Shown: positions 16,230-25,057 of the stretch, one piece after another
Position numbering within the stretch: position 1 is the stretch's first letter
Layout: each line of letters starts with the position of its first letter
DNA from: CAZSHG01 sp964606695 [NCBI: uncultured bacterium]
Lineage (GTDB): Bacteria; UBP14; UBA6098
Reading direction: 5' to 3'
Assembly: GCA_964606695.1 (NCBI GenBank)
Contig: CAZSHG010000005.1
Span: 1 to 64,000, forward strand
DNA length: 64,000 nt
The notes under the pieces: model-generated
Databases searched by the model: none
Told to the model about the DNA's origin: nothing
What the model saw: the letters and a program-made list of their open reading frames with translations, nothing else
Translations under genes and position numbers: made by a program

Positions 16230-16991
16230 TCACAGAGGATACACAAAGGATAATCGCACTTCGCGCGAAAAGGTCTTTGCGCTTTGATCGTTGATAAGGC
16301 AATCGCTGAGTATAAATTCGATTTCGAAATCGGGGCGAACCGACCATTTGACTCCCGCGTTAAGATAACCCTTGCCTATACCGTAAACGCCGTCCTCGCT
16401 GTAATAATCGTTCATGCCTGCATCGTATTCGATCGATACCGCAAACATCTCGCCGAGATTCTTATCCAATCCAAGCCATACGTTCATCCCACCCTGGTCT
16501 TTTGTTTCAAAGGAATAATTGGTTCCGGCGTGGAGACCGATATTGCCACCTATGGTAGCCCAGTTCTTACTCAAGACGAGATATAGGCCCGGCGATTTCC
16601 TGGCGAACCGTTTATTTTCATTATCCCAAATGCCATTGCCCTGGTCGTCGTAGCCCAATGCAATAGCGGGGAATTTTTCCGATTCCTGAATTGGACGGAA
16701 TTTGAATTGGAACGAGGGGCGAGGATACGCGGTAGCGAAACCCCTGCCCAAAACGCCATAAGCGCCATAACTAACGCCCACGGATATTCTCCCCCAGAGG
16801 CCGATTCCAAAATACGAAACCAGACTTCCCGCTTCGCCGAGGTGTATCTGCCCCATCCAGGCGCGGTCGGGCAGTAGGCCGGCGTTCGGCATATATACGA
16901 TTCTGCGCGGTTGATAATAGTTGGGGTTCGTCCCCTGCGCGGTAATTAAACCGGTCAGCATAATCAGGATTAATACGGCATATTTTTTCAT
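16230..16991 (-). CDS. Predicted outer-membrane beta-barrel protein
   Basis: A 253-residue protein with a signal peptide (MKKYAVLILIMLTGLITAQG). It is followed by alternating amphipathic strands rich in Gly, Tyr and Trp, such as GLWGRISVGVSYGAYGVLG and NVWLGLDKNLGEMFAVSIEYDAG. This pattern fits a small outer-membrane beta-barrel of unknown role. ATG 16991 overlaps the TGA of the upstream nitroreductase gene by 4 nt, so its translation is probably coupled. The in-frame ATG 17003 lacks a ribosome-binding site and would spoil the signal peptide. Confidence 0.75.
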   Translation of the reverse strand: MKKYAVLILIMLTGLITAQGTNPNYYQPRRIVYMPNAGLLPDRAWMGQIHLGEAGSLVSYFGIGLWGRISVGVSYGAYGVLGRGFATAYPRPSFQFKFRPIQESEKFPAIALGYDDQGNGIWDNENKRFARKSPGLYLVLSKNWATIGGNIGLHAGTNYSFETKDQGGMNVWLGLDKNLGEMFAVSIEYDAGMNDYYSEDGVYGIGKGYLNAGVKWSVRPDFEIEFILSDCLINDQSAKTFSREVRLSFVYPL

Positions 16992-17512
16992 TTCCCGCCC
17001 CATTTGTTATAATAGACTATTTCATCGAGTGATTTTCTCGATTTCTCCCGCCCGCTTTCGTCTGGTATGCCCACGGTCAATATTCCAATGATAGATACCT
17101 TATCGGGTATATAGAGTATCTCTGTTACCCTATTTTGATAGAACGAACCAAGCCAACATGTCCCCAGTCCCAGAGCTGTAGCGGCCAACTGCATGTGATC
17201 CAGCGCGATTGCGGTATCTATAACGTCGGCGGGTTGGCCGCATCTCATCTCGTATTCTCCTATCGCGCACCCGACAATCACTACCGACGCCTGCGCAACG
17301 AAATCCTGGTTTCTGCAGGCCGGCACCAATCGCTCCTTCGTCTCTGTATCGGTTACGGCTATAAATGCCCATTCCTGGCGATTGCGAGCCGAATTAGCGA
17401 GCCTTCCGGCAGTAAGTATCTTCTCCAATACGCCGTCGGGTAAAGGCTCATTCCGGTATTTTCTTATCGACTTTCTCTTTTCGATAGTATCGAAAAATTC
17501 CATAAATTCCAC
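16988..17512 (-). CDS. Nitroreductase family protein
   Basis: A 174-residue flavoprotein of the nitroreductase superfamily. The FMN phosphate-binding start is RKSIRKYRNEPLP, followed by AGRLANSARNRQEWAFIAV and the C-terminal GLGTCWLGSF and GIPDE segments. Such enzymes are FMN-bound dimers that use NAD(P)H to reduce nitro compounds, quinones or other acceptors; the natural substrate is not predictable. It overlaps the downstream barrel gene by 4 nt and begins 1 nt from the end of the upstream lipoprotein gene. Confidence 0.88.
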   Translation of the reverse strand: MEFMEFFDTIEKRKSIRKYRNEPLPDGVLEKILTAGRLANSARNRQEWAFIAVTDTETKERLVPACRNQDFVAQASVVIVGCAIGEYEMRCGQPADVIDTAIALDHMQLAATALGLGTCWLGSFYQNRVTEILYIPDKVSIIGILTVGIPDESGREKSRKSLDEIVYYNKWGGK

Positions 17513-18313
17513 CTACCTTATCTCTACTGAAAGTTCGTAATATGCCGTGTAATCGGCGGAAACCACGAGGATAATATATTCGCTGTCTCGATATATGAAT
17601 TTATCTATTATATTCGGGCTTGGCCAATCCGTAGGGGGGCTGTCCACGTATTCTCCGAAGGTATCGTATAGATATAGATCGAGGTCCTGACTTCCGTCCC
17701 ACCTGAGGTCTATATATAAATCCCCCGTCCATACCGATTGAAAACGGAAAAAATCGTGGTCTCCGGTGTAGTTCTCTCCATCGTAGCCGCCGCTGGATAC
17801 GTTCCCGCTAACATGCATAAGGTGTATCTCGCCCAAATCCTGGGGGAAAGCCGAATCGTCGTTCGGTTCAAATTCCGTCGTCGATGTGTCCGGGGGAAAA
17901 CCATATTCATACATAGGTATATTATAATTATTGATATGTGCGTATGTTGAAAAATTAAGCGCATCGTCGGTAGTGAAATAGCCGTCGCGGTCGTTATCTC
18001 TGAATCCGTAGAAATGAGGGGATATGCCGGGTTTGGTTTCCGCGCAAACGCCGAACCATCCCGCGCTAAAATCTCTGAATTCATATTCCGCGAGATAATC
18101 GAGTTCTACTGTATCCACATATTCCGGCGATCCGGCTCCGAACTCTACGAGGAATACGTTAATATCGCCGTGAGTTACCCCATATAATTCATCGAGATTA
18201 ATCGCACCGGATATATAATTTTCCGACGGGGAGGGTCCCGACGAATCGTCACAGGCAATAAAGAGAATACTTGTCAGTGCAGTAATAACCAGCACTCGCC
18301 TGATTAGTATCAA
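17513..18313 (-). CDS. Lipoprotein with pre-peptidase (PPC)-like domain
   Basis: A 266-residue envelope protein. The N-terminus has a lipoprotein signal with lipobox FIAC (Cys21) followed by DDSSGPSPS. The middle (ISGAINLDELYGVTHGDINVFL to the FRDNDRDGYFTTDDALNFS segment) looks like a carboxypeptidase-regulatory-type beta-sandwich. Residues about 185-266 carry DHDFFRFQ, DLYIDLRWDGSQDLDLYLYD and a final YYELSVEI strand, matching the PPC domain found in secreted proteins. It is probably surface- or periplasm-anchored; function unknown. The next gene in the run is a nitroreductase. Confidence 0.75.
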   Translation of the reverse strand: MILIRRVLVITALTSILFIACDDSSGPSPSENYISGAINLDELYGVTHGDINVFLVEFGAGSPEYVDTVELDYLAEYEFRDFSAGWFGVCAETKPGISPHFYGFRDNDRDGYFTTDDALNFSTYAHINNYNIPMYEYGFPPDTSTTEFEPNDDSAFPQDLGEIHLMHVSGNVSSGGYDGENYTGDHDFFRFQSVWTGDLYIDLRWDGSQDLDLYLYDTFGEYVDSPPTDWPSPNIIDKFIYRDSEYIILVVSADYTAYYELSVEIR

Positions 18314-18328
18314 TTCGGCTCCCGAAGG

Positions 18329-18793
18329 CTACTTACGTTTTTTATCGAGGGTCTTTTTGCCCTTTTCGGTGATAATATATACGCCCTTCTTGACGTTTCT
18401 TATCTTGCTGGCCCTTTTGAGGGCAGTGAGTCTCGGATGGAAGCCTTTTCGGAGTTTATCTAACGTCCTTATAGGCACGCCGCGATCTTTTTCGACCGTC
18501 AGATAGTCCTTGCTCCTGAAAGGCTTTCCAATCCACTCTGCAAAAGCCAGAATAGTTTCCGGTTTGGAAAGCTTCCTGAAATCGGTTAGATATTTACCAA
18601 ATGAAACCTCCGGGCCTTCCGTAGATTCCTTTCCGGTTTCAGGCGTTTCCGCAGGCGTTCCTTTAGCTTTCTTCCGGACGTTTCCACCATCTTTCACCAT
18701 CGAAAAGATCTTTTCGAATTGAGCGACAAGTTCATCGTCGCCGGTTTCCAGAACAATATGAATATTGCCCTGATTGTAGTCTATCTTGCCCAT
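18329..18793 (-). CDS. Hypothetical protein with basic, winged-helix-like C-terminus
   Basis: A 154-residue protein I do not recognise. Residues 1-45 are acidic (IHIVLETGDDELVAQFEKIF), 46-70 form a low-complexity KAKGTPAETPETGKESTEG linker, and 70-154 are helical and basic. The end, KGVYIITEKGKKTLDKKRK, resembles the wing and tail of winged-helix DNA-binding proteins. ATG 18793 is preferred over ATG 18796 because aaggag is only 1 nt before the latter. A strong promoter lies upstream (18831-18859). Role unknown. Confidence 0.6.
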   Translation of the reverse strand: MGKIDYNQGNIHIVLETGDDELVAQFEKIFSMVKDGGNVRKKAKGTPAETPETGKESTEGPEVSFGKYLTDFRKLSKPETILAFAEWIGKPFRSKDYLTVEKDRGVPIRTLDKLRKGFHPRLTALKRASKIRNVKKGVYIITEKGKKTLDKKRK

Positions 18794-18830
18794 CATGCTC
18801 CTTGCTGTTAATATTACTTATATTATGTCA

Positions 18831-18859
18831 TATATACTAAAATATCGTCCTTATGTCAA
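18831..18859 (-). promoter_or_regulatory. Promoter upstream of the 18.8-kb hypothetical gene
   Basis: On the minus strand, TTGACA (18859-18854) and TATATA (18836-18831) are separated by exactly 17 nt. This is close to the sigma70 consensus and about 35 nt before the start codon. Confidence 0.7.
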
Positions 18860-18971
18860 ACGGTTTATGCATTTTTTATGATAAAATAGAAGAGGAATTA
18901 TCGTGCTATATTTTTATCTATATGCTGGATAAAGGATTACGTAGTAGTGTTAGAATGTTGAATTTATATGA

Positions 18972-19595
18972 TTATTCTATATTTAATTCTGCAAAACCGA
19001 ATCTTCCGATAACGGCAAAAAACCATCCGTCGCCGTCCATACAAGGGGAGATGCCGTATTCGTCTCCTCTAAACTCTGCACGCGAGAATCGTCTTCCCAT
19101 CGTTAAACCTATACTGTATTTCCTACTCCAAACCCTTTCAACCCCAAAGGATGCGCGTAAATTCCACCCCTGCCCGTCGAAGACGAAGTCTCCTATCGAG
19201 GGACGATATGATATTCTGTAAGTTTGCCAGCCGCCATCGAGTATCATTGGAAACAGCCAATCGCCGCCCTCGTGCATGACGTAATTATATATAAATACAC
19301 CACCGACCGACAGACCGATGAGTTTCGTAGGTTGTCCGGTAACGAAAGCGTCGCTGGCGATATTTATACGGCATAATCCTCCAAACGAAACAGTCTTAAA
19401 ATCCCATAGCAGAGATAACTGGGGCGATATTTCGTCATAGAAGGTGCCCGTTTCCTCAAAATAAGCCGATCCATCGCCGAAATCGGTTATTGCGACGGTC
19501 GGAGCCCAGTTTATGCTCAATCCCATCTGCGGTGATGAAATAACACTGACGGTGAGGAATATAACGAAAAGGATTATTATTTTCTTTTTTATCAA
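18972..19595 (-). CDS. Predicted outer-membrane protein
   Basis: A protein of about 207 residues with a hydrophobic signal segment (KKKIIILFVIFLTVSVISS) followed by beta-strand-like repeats rich in Gly and Trp, ending GFAELNIE. This suggests a small outer-membrane barrel of unknown function. TTG 19595 is chosen because it overlaps the TGA of the upstream PAS-GGDEF gene (ttga), typical of translational coupling, and it gives a normal signal peptide. ATG 19634 would add 13 residues and overlap the upstream gene by 43 nt. Confidence 0.65.
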   Translation of the reverse strand: MIKKKIIILFVIFLTVSVISSPQMGLSINWAPTVAITDFGDGSAYFEETGTFYDEISPQLSLLWDFKTVSFGGLCRINIASDAFVTGQPTKLIGLSVGGVFIYNYVMHEGGDWLFPMILDGGWQTYRISYRPSIGDFVFDGQGWNLRASFGVERVWSRKYSIGLTMGRRFSRAEFRGDEYGISPCMDGDGWFFAVIGRFGFAELNIE

Positions 19596-20497
19596 TTTTC
19601 TATTATAACACAGTCTCTTCCAGACGTCTTGCAACTATACATGAGTTTATCTGCTCTGTCCAAGAGTGTTTTCATATTATCGTCCGGCCTTATAACTGTG
19701 CCTCCAGCGGAAATTGTTACAGAAACCTGTTTGTCTACGTGTTCTATCGATGATTTCGATATTAGGATTTTAATTCTCGAAGCTATTTCCCGGAGCTTTT
19801 GTTCGTCGATATTTGGTAGAACGACGACAATTTCGTCGCCACCCCAGCGTCCGGCTCTATCGCCCTTTCTAAGATTATGTAATATCGTTTTCGTAACCGT
19901 TTTTAAGATAGCGTCGCCGCATTTATGTCCGTATTTATCGTTGACTTCCTTGAAGTGGTCGATATCGATGAAAAGCAAACCGAATTTCCATTTATATCTT
20001 TTATATTCGGATATCCGCGATTCGATTATTTCCTTGATATACCGTCTGTTAGGTATTTCTGTCAGAGGGTCGATTAGAGCGAGTTTGCCCAATTCCTCGA
20101 TTTGCCTGGCGGTAGAACCGGCATCGTAGTCCTCTTTGAAGATCTCATACGCGCCGATAGTATCGCCTTTTTCGTTAATTATCGGTAGAGTTCTAATTAG
20201 GACGGGGATTCTGTATCCATCCTTATGCTGTAGATAAGCTCTCGATTCGTTGTTTTTACCTGTATTGATAGCTTTTGAAAGCGGACAGCCCTTCAGGCAT
20301 AGACTCTGTCCCTCCGAATCGACGTGCACCAGTATATTATCCCAGCAATGCGTCCCTACGACCTCGTCTGCGGAATATCCTGTAATCCTTTTCGCACCGC
20401 TGTTCCAGGATATGATACGGCGGTCGTTATCTACCGTATAGACACCGTCGTTGAGGTTATCCAGGAGGTTTTCCAGGTCTGGATAGAGTTTATCCAT
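19592..20497 (-). CDS. PAS-GGDEF diguanylate cyclase
   Basis: A 301-residue soluble sensor enzyme. Residues about 5-125 are a PAS domain (NLNDGVYTVDNDRRIISWNSGAKRITGY), with CLKGCPL in its loop. Residues about 140-301 are a GGDEF domain with DPLTEIPNRR, the metal-binding DIDHFKEVND and the active loop RWGGDEIVVVL. GGDEI departs from GGDEF only at the last residue, so activity is likely. It would make cyclic di-GMP. There is no membrane helix, so the signal is probably cytosolic. It sits in a run of envelope genes. Confidence 0.9.
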   Translation of the reverse strand: MDKLYPDLENLLDNLNDGVYTVDNDRRIISWNSGAKRITGYSADEVVGTHCWDNILVHVDSEGQSLCLKGCPLSKAINTGKNNESRAYLQHKDGYRIPVLIRTLPIINEKGDTIGAYEIFKEDYDAGSTARQIEELGKLALIDPLTEIPNRRYIKEIIESRISEYKRYKWKFGLLFIDIDHFKEVNDKYGHKCGDAILKTVTKTILHNLRKGDRAGRWGGDEIVVVLPNIDEQKLREIASRIKILISKSSIEHVDKQVSVTISAGGTVIRPDDNMKTLLDRADKLMYSCKTSGRDCVIIEN

Positions 20498-21055
20498 CTA
20501 TTCGATCATTCCAAACCATGGACCGGTTTCGAGGTCGCTCATAAAGAGTTTGTAATCTTCCTGACCCTCGATTTTTGCGCCGGCTTCGCGGGCTTTTGCG
20601 TAGTATTCCTTTGCTTTTTCTGTGTCGCCGGCACAGGCATAAGCTCTCGCTAAAGCCTCTAGTGAATAGGCTTTGTCGAAATCGACAAGAGCCAATTCTT
20701 CCGTGAAATGCCAACACCTTTCGGCGTGATACACAGCGGCTTCAGGATGATAGAGTACAGCGTTCACATGTGAAACCATCCATTCACCTCGCTGGATATT
20801 AATAGGCTTACCGATTACACTCCAATGATAAAGCGAAGCGTAAGCCTGCCAGAGCATCCGGTTGTCCTCGATCTCGGTTCGATCTGTTTTCACCAGTAAA
20901 TCCCAGGTTTTATTGAAAAGATCGACGGCAAAAAATTGGTGAGCTTCTTCTTGTGACAATTTTTTCTCCTTATCGGTAACATCGTCTGCGTATCCATATT
21001 CTACTATAAGGAAAAAAATTGCCATAAGCAATACAATTATGCTATTTCTTCTCAT
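20498..21055 (-). CDS. Secreted TPR-like protein
   Basis: A 185-residue protein with a signal peptide (RRNSIIVLLMAIFFLIVEYGYAD). The mature part is alpha-helical: YHAERCWHFTEELALVDFDKAYSLEALARAYACAGDTEKAKEYYAKA is a recognisable TPR pair near residues 120-165. It is probably periplasmic and may mediate protein contacts; no enzyme motif is seen. ATG 21055 follows aaagga at good spacing and is preferred over ATG 21070. It overlaps the nitroreductase stop by 14 nt. Confidence 0.65.
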   Translation of the reverse strand: MRRNSIIVLLMAIFFLIVEYGYADDVTDKEKKLSQEEAHQFFAVDLFNKTWDLLVKTDRTEIEDNRMLWQAYASLYHWSVIGKPINIQRGEWMVSHVNAVLYHPEAAVYHAERCWHFTEELALVDFDKAYSLEALARAYACAGDTEKAKEYYAKAREAGAKIEGQEDYKLFMSDLETGPWFGMIE

Positions 21056-21617
21056 CTTTTTTCCTTTCATATCTATTGAAAAAGAACATGTCTTGCACGG
21101 GTTTGCGTTCAGGGCGTCGTTTTTCGTCTTCGATTTGTTTATCGGATAGCAGGTCGTTTATCTTTTCGGAATGTTTACCCACGATAACCAGCGTAATGAC
21201 CTGTATATCGTCGGTTATATCCAGGGCTTTTCTGACCTTCTTAGGGCTGTAACCGGCGATTGGATGCGCTACCAGGCCGAGTTCCGTGGCGCGGAGGATT
21301 AAGAACGCCGTAGCCATACCCGTGTCGAAGAGATTATAGGTGCGGTCATATATCTGGCAATCTAAATCCTCACGGCTAACGACCGCTATTATCATCGATG
21401 CTTTCGTCGCCCATTCGTTTCCTTCGCTGAGGGTATCGTGCATTTCATTCAACTTATTTTCATCGTAAACGAAGACGTATCTCCACGGCTGGTTATTGAA
21501 GCACGAAGGCGCTAATCTTGCGGCCTCGATAAGGTTTTCGAGCAGATCGTCGGTTATTTCCATTTTATCCAGCGAACGATATGCCCTTCTCTTATTTATT
21601 ACGTCGATAACTTTCAT
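21042..21617 (-). CDS. Nitroreductase family protein (second copy)
   Basis: A 191-residue FMN-dependent nitroreductase-superfamily protein. It begins with INKRRAYRSLDKMEITDDLL and contains APSCFNNQPWRYVFVYD and the C-terminal HPIAGYSPKKVRKAL. It shares the superfamily but little direct sequence with the 16988-17512 gene, so the two belong to different subgroups. The start follows aaaggaa. It is 34 nt downstream of nnr on the same strand. The physiological substrate is unknown. Confidence 0.88.
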   Translation of the reverse strand: MKVIDVINKRRAYRSLDKMEITDDLLENLIEAARLAPSCFNNQPWRYVFVYDENKLNEMHDTLSEGNEWATKASMIIAVVSREDLDCQIYDRTYNLFDTGMATAFLILRATELGLVAHPIAGYSPKKVRKALDITDDIQVITLVIVGKHSEKINDLLSDKQIEDEKRRPERKPVQDMFFFNRYERKKDEKK

Positions 21618-21651
21618 ATTTTCCTTTATATAGATATTACAAAGACAGATT

Positions 21652-23208
21652 TCATAAATCTATGTATAGTTCCAGGTCGAGCAAAGCTTCGGGAATGCAG
21701 TCGATGATATCGCCGGCTATCATTCCGCGAGCACCAAGCGCGGCTGTGGCGATGTCTCCAGCGAAACTGTGTATATAAACTCCCAATCTGGCCGAGTCGA
21801 GAGGGGAGAGGCCCTGTGCGAGAAAGGCAGTAATCGCGCCGGTCAGCACGTCCCCGCTTCCCCCAGAAGCCATCCCACTATTGCCGGTGCGGTTGATATA
21901 GATCGGAGTTTCGGGGCCTGCAATCGTGGTTGGCGCGCCTTTGAGAACGAGTATATCCGCTCCGAGTTGAGACGCCCATTCGTTTATTTTTTTATAACGT
22001 TGTTCAGCGACCTGCTCGATTGGAATATCCAGCAGACGCGATAATTCGCCGGGATGAGGCGTTAAAATCGTTTTACCGCCGAATTCGATATCGATGTTTC
22101 GACGCCGTAGTTTTGCGATACAATTTAATCCGTCCGCGTCTATTACCGCTGGTTTGGTGTTTTTCGATACGATACGCCCGACAAGATCGACCGTTTCGCG
22201 GTGCGTCCCGATTCCGGGGCCTATGGCTATCGCTTCGCAATCTTCGATAATCTTGAGGATATCCCCCAACGCTCTGACCGAAAGACAACGCTTACTTTTA
22301 ACCTGTTGCACCGGACGAGAAACGGCCTCGCGAAATAAGATATCTACTGTATCTATAATACCTTCGGGGACAACTATCTCTACGAGCCCCGTTCCGGTTC
22401 GCAGACAGCTTTCGGCGGACATCACCACGGCACCGGTCATACCTGGCGAACCTGCGATTATTGCGGCTTTACCGAAAGTCCCTTTGTGACCGTTTGGATA
22501 GCGAGGAGGAAGCATGTTACTTAAATCCTCGGTCGAATCTACTCGCCAGTCAGGCGACATATCCTTATAAACGTCAGGCGGTATGCTTATGTCCACAACG
22601 TTAAGATATCCGACGTAACTTTTACCCGGATATTGGAATTGCCCTAATTTCGGAAGTCCAAATGTAGCGGTCGCGATAGCTAAAATAGCGTCGCCGGGGA
22701 CTTCGCCCGTGTCAGCGTCCACACCGGTGGGATTATCCACCGCGATTACGTCGATTCCGGACTCAATCGTCCGCGATACCATTTCGCCAATCCCGCCACG
22801 CGGTGCACCTTTGGCTCCGGTGCCCAATAACGCGTCTATGGCCAGGTCGAAACCGTCGAGGTCGATGTTTCCCTCGGGGGAAATCCCATGTTCGATGCCG
22901 GCTTCGTCGGCTTGTTCATATGCCGTTCTCGCGTCGCCCTTTAGATTCTTCGGATCGACCGCCGATGCGACAAATACGTCGCAATTAGCCTGAGCCAGGT
23001 ATCTCGCGGCTACCCAGCCGTCGCCGCCGTTATTGCCGGGGCCCACGAGGATTATTATCCTCAGGTCTTCATCGTCGGAGATGTAATCGAGTGCGAGTTG
23101 AGCGACGCCCATACCCGCGCTGTTCATCAATATCATACCGGGGATACCGCGTTCATCGATAGTAATCCTATCGATTTCTCGCATCATTTCGGATGTTACG
23201 ACTCTCAT
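21652..23208 (-). CDS. nnr: Bifunctional NAD(P)H-hydrate epimerase / ADP-dependent NAD(P)H-hydrate dehydratase
   Basis: A 518-residue two-domain metabolite-repair enzyme. The N-terminal NnrE part (YjeF_N, residues 1 to about 215) has GPGNNGGDGWVAARYL and AVDNPTGVDADTG and epimerises damaged NAD(P)H hydrates. The C-terminal NnrD part has GSPGMTGAVVMSAESCLRTG, TPHPGELSRLL and the phosphate-binding NSGMASGGSGDVLTG near the end; it dehydrates the S form with ADP. ATG 23208 has agaggtg upstream; the frame extends to 23304 but that adds an unlikely hydrophobic leader. It heads a minus-strand run that includes the nitroreductase. Confidence 0.95.
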   Translation of the reverse strand: MRVVTSEMMREIDRITIDERGIPGMILMNSAGMGVAQLALDYISDDEDLRIIILVGPGNNGGDGWVAARYLAQANCDVFVASAVDPKNLKGDARTAYEQADEAGIEHGISPEGNIDLDGFDLAIDALLGTGAKGAPRGGIGEMVSRTIESGIDVIAVDNPTGVDADTGEVPGDAILAIATATFGLPKLGQFQYPGKSYVGYLNVVDISIPPDVYKDMSPDWRVDSTEDLSNMLPPRYPNGHKGTFGKAAIIAGSPGMTGAVVMSAESCLRTGTGLVEIVVPEGIIDTVDILFREAVSRPVQQVKSKRCLSVRALGDILKIIEDCEAIAIGPGIGTHRETVDLVGRIVSKNTKPAVIDADGLNCIAKLRRRNIDIEFGGKTILTPHPGELSRLLDIPIEQVAEQRYKKINEWASQLGADILVLKGAPTTIAGPETPIYINRTGNSGMASGGSGDVLTGAITAFLAQGLSPLDSARLGVYIHSFAGDIATAALGARGMIAGDIIDCIPEALLDLELYIDL

Positions 23209-23291
23209 TTTATCACCTCTCAAGAAAATAAAAGCTAAAACGCTTATAATCAAGCTAAATAGTAAAATATGAATGAAATTACTCATTAGCG

Positions 23292-23319
23292 TTGACGAAC
23301 GCACTCCGATACCTTAGAT
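23292..23319 (+). promoter_or_regulatory. Likely promoter of fhs
   Basis: TTGACG (23292-23297) and TTAGAT (23314-23319) with 16-nt spacing lie 24 nt before the fhs start, in the divergent gap with nnr. Confidence 0.4.
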
Positions 23320-23342
23320 TGTGATTAATTGAAGGAGTGAAT

Positions 23343-24986
23343 ATGTGTTATGAAATGAAACCGATAGACGAAATCGCGAAACAAATAGGTCTCGATGAAG
23401 AGGATCTATATTTCTTCGGTCCGTATAAGGCCAAAGTTTACCCTAAGGTCTGTGCGATGGCGGGCGAGAAACCAAAGGGCAAACAGATTCTGGTTACCGC
23501 TACCACGCCGACACCAGCGGGGGAGGGCAAAACCACTACTTCCATCGGGCTTTCTATGGCACTCAATAGGATTGGGACGAAGTCGATAGTAACTTTGCGC
23601 GAACCTTCACTGGGGCCGGTTTTCGGCATCAAGGGCGGCGCTACGGGAGGAGGTAAGTCGAGAGTCCTTCCCGAAGACGAGATCGATCTGCATTTCACGG
23701 GAGATATCCACGCCGTTACCGCCGCTAACAATTTGCTCGCCGCGATGATAGATAATCATATTCAACACGGTAACCGGCTCGATATCGACACGCGACGGAT
23801 TTCATGGAGCCGCGTAATAGACATGAACGACAGGGCACTGCGGGACATCGTGATCGGTTTGGGTGGCCGACAGAACGGATTCGCGCGCGAGGACAGGTTC
23901 ATTATTTCGGTCGCGTCCGAGATAATGGCGATTCTATGTCTGGCGAATAATTTCGGAGATATGAAAGAGCGTCTCGATCGTATAGTAATAGGGTATTCCC
24001 GCGAACGCAATCCTATAACTGCGGCGGATTTGAAAGCTACCGGGTCGCTGGCGCTATTACTCAAGGACGCCATCAAACCGAATATCGTGCAGACTTCGGA
24101 GGGAACGGTTGCCATCATCCACGGAGGGCCTTTCGCTAATATCGCCCACGGAACAAATTCTATTCAGGCGATTCGTATAGCGCAAGCGTATTCGGATATC
24201 GCCGTTACAGAGGCGGGTTTCGCTTCCGAATTAGGCGGCGAGAAATTCCTGGATTTCGTATCTCAGGTGGGGGATTTCAATGTTGACACGATTGTGCTCG
24301 TAACAACTCTGAGGGCGCTCAAATATCATGGCGGCCAGGAAAAGGACGAACTCGTGGGTAAAAATATAGAGGCATTAATCCGCGGTTTTGACAATCTGGA
24401 CGCGCATATTGAAAACATGCAGTTATTCGGCGTGCCCGTTGTTGTAGCGATTAACAAGTTCGCCGATAACGATCAGGAGGAACTCGAAATCACCCTGAAA
24501 CACGCGAGAAGCAAAGGCCTGTCCGCGGTCGTTTGCGATCCATACGGTGGCGGCGGCGAGGGATGTATCGAGCTGGCCGAAGCGGTAAAGGACAGCGTCC
24601 AGAGCGGCACTGTAGTTAAGCCGATTTACGATCCCGAAATGTCCATACAAAAGAAGATCGAGACGATAGCCCGAAAGATGTATGGCGCGGGCGAGATTAT
24701 ATATACACGTCAGGCCCGCTGGGATATGAAACTGCTGGAAAGGCTGGGTTTCGAGAAACTCCACGTCATCATCGCAAAAACTTCCGCATCGTTATCCGAC
24801 GATAAAAAGCTCCGCGGGCGTCCGAAGGATTTCAATTTCGACGTGGACAGGGTTTACGTCAACGCAGGCGCGGGTTTTCTGGTTGCTATATGCGGAGACA
24901 TTTTGTTGATGCCCGGATTGCCGTCCAAACCAGCGGCGGAGGAAATCGATATCGATTCGAAAGGTAACATTACCGGGCTGTTCTGA
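23343..24986 (+). CDS. fhs: Formate--tetrahydrofolate ligase
   Basis: A 547-residue monofunctional FTHFS that joins formate to tetrahydrofolate with ATP, feeding one-carbon metabolism or the methyl branch of the Wood-Ljungdahl pathway. The P-loop TPTPAGEGKTTTS lies at 55-67. Other family blocks are EPSLGPVFGIKGGATGGG, HFTGDIHAV and GIN-type residues around NKFADNDQEE. Length is normal (E. coli lacks this enzyme; clostridial forms are about 557). ATG 23343 follows aaggag by 5 nt and is preferred over GTG 23337. No other acetogenesis genes lie nearby. Confidence 0.96.
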   Translation: MCYEMKPIDEIAKQIGLDEEDLYFFGPYKAKVYPKVCAMAGEKPKGKQILVTATTPTPAGEGKTTTSIGLSMALNRIGTKSIVTLREPSLGPVFGIKGGATGGGKSRVLPEDEIDLHFTGDIHAVTAANNLLAAMIDNHIQHGNRLDIDTRRISWSRVIDMNDRALRDIVIGLGGRQNGFAREDRFIISVASEIMAILCLANNFGDMKERLDRIVIGYSRERNPITAADLKATGSLALLLKDAIKPNIVQTSEGTVAIIHGGPFANIAHGTNSIQAIRIAQAYSDIAVTEAGFASELGGEKFLDFVSQVGDFNVDTIVLVTTLRALKYHGGQEKDELVGKNIEALIRGFDNLDAHIENMQLFGVPVVVAINKFADNDQEELEITLKHARSKGLSAVVCDPYGGGGEGCIELAEAVKDSVQSGTVVKPIYDPEMSIQKKIETIARKMYGAGEIIYTRQARWDMKLLERLGFEKLHVIIAKTSASLSDDKKLRGRPKDFNFDVDRVYVNAGAGFLVAICGDILLMPGLPSKPAAEEIDIDSKGNITGLF

Positions 24987-25057
24987 TAAATGGAACTCCG
25001 AAATCACCCGGAAATTATTCGATAATGGAGTATTTTTCGGCGGTTCAGGTGAACAAT

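Noticed and set aside
18853-19221. 122-codon plus-strand frame
   Set aside because: It starts at the minus-strand promoter and runs antisense to the outer-membrane protein gene; no family pattern.
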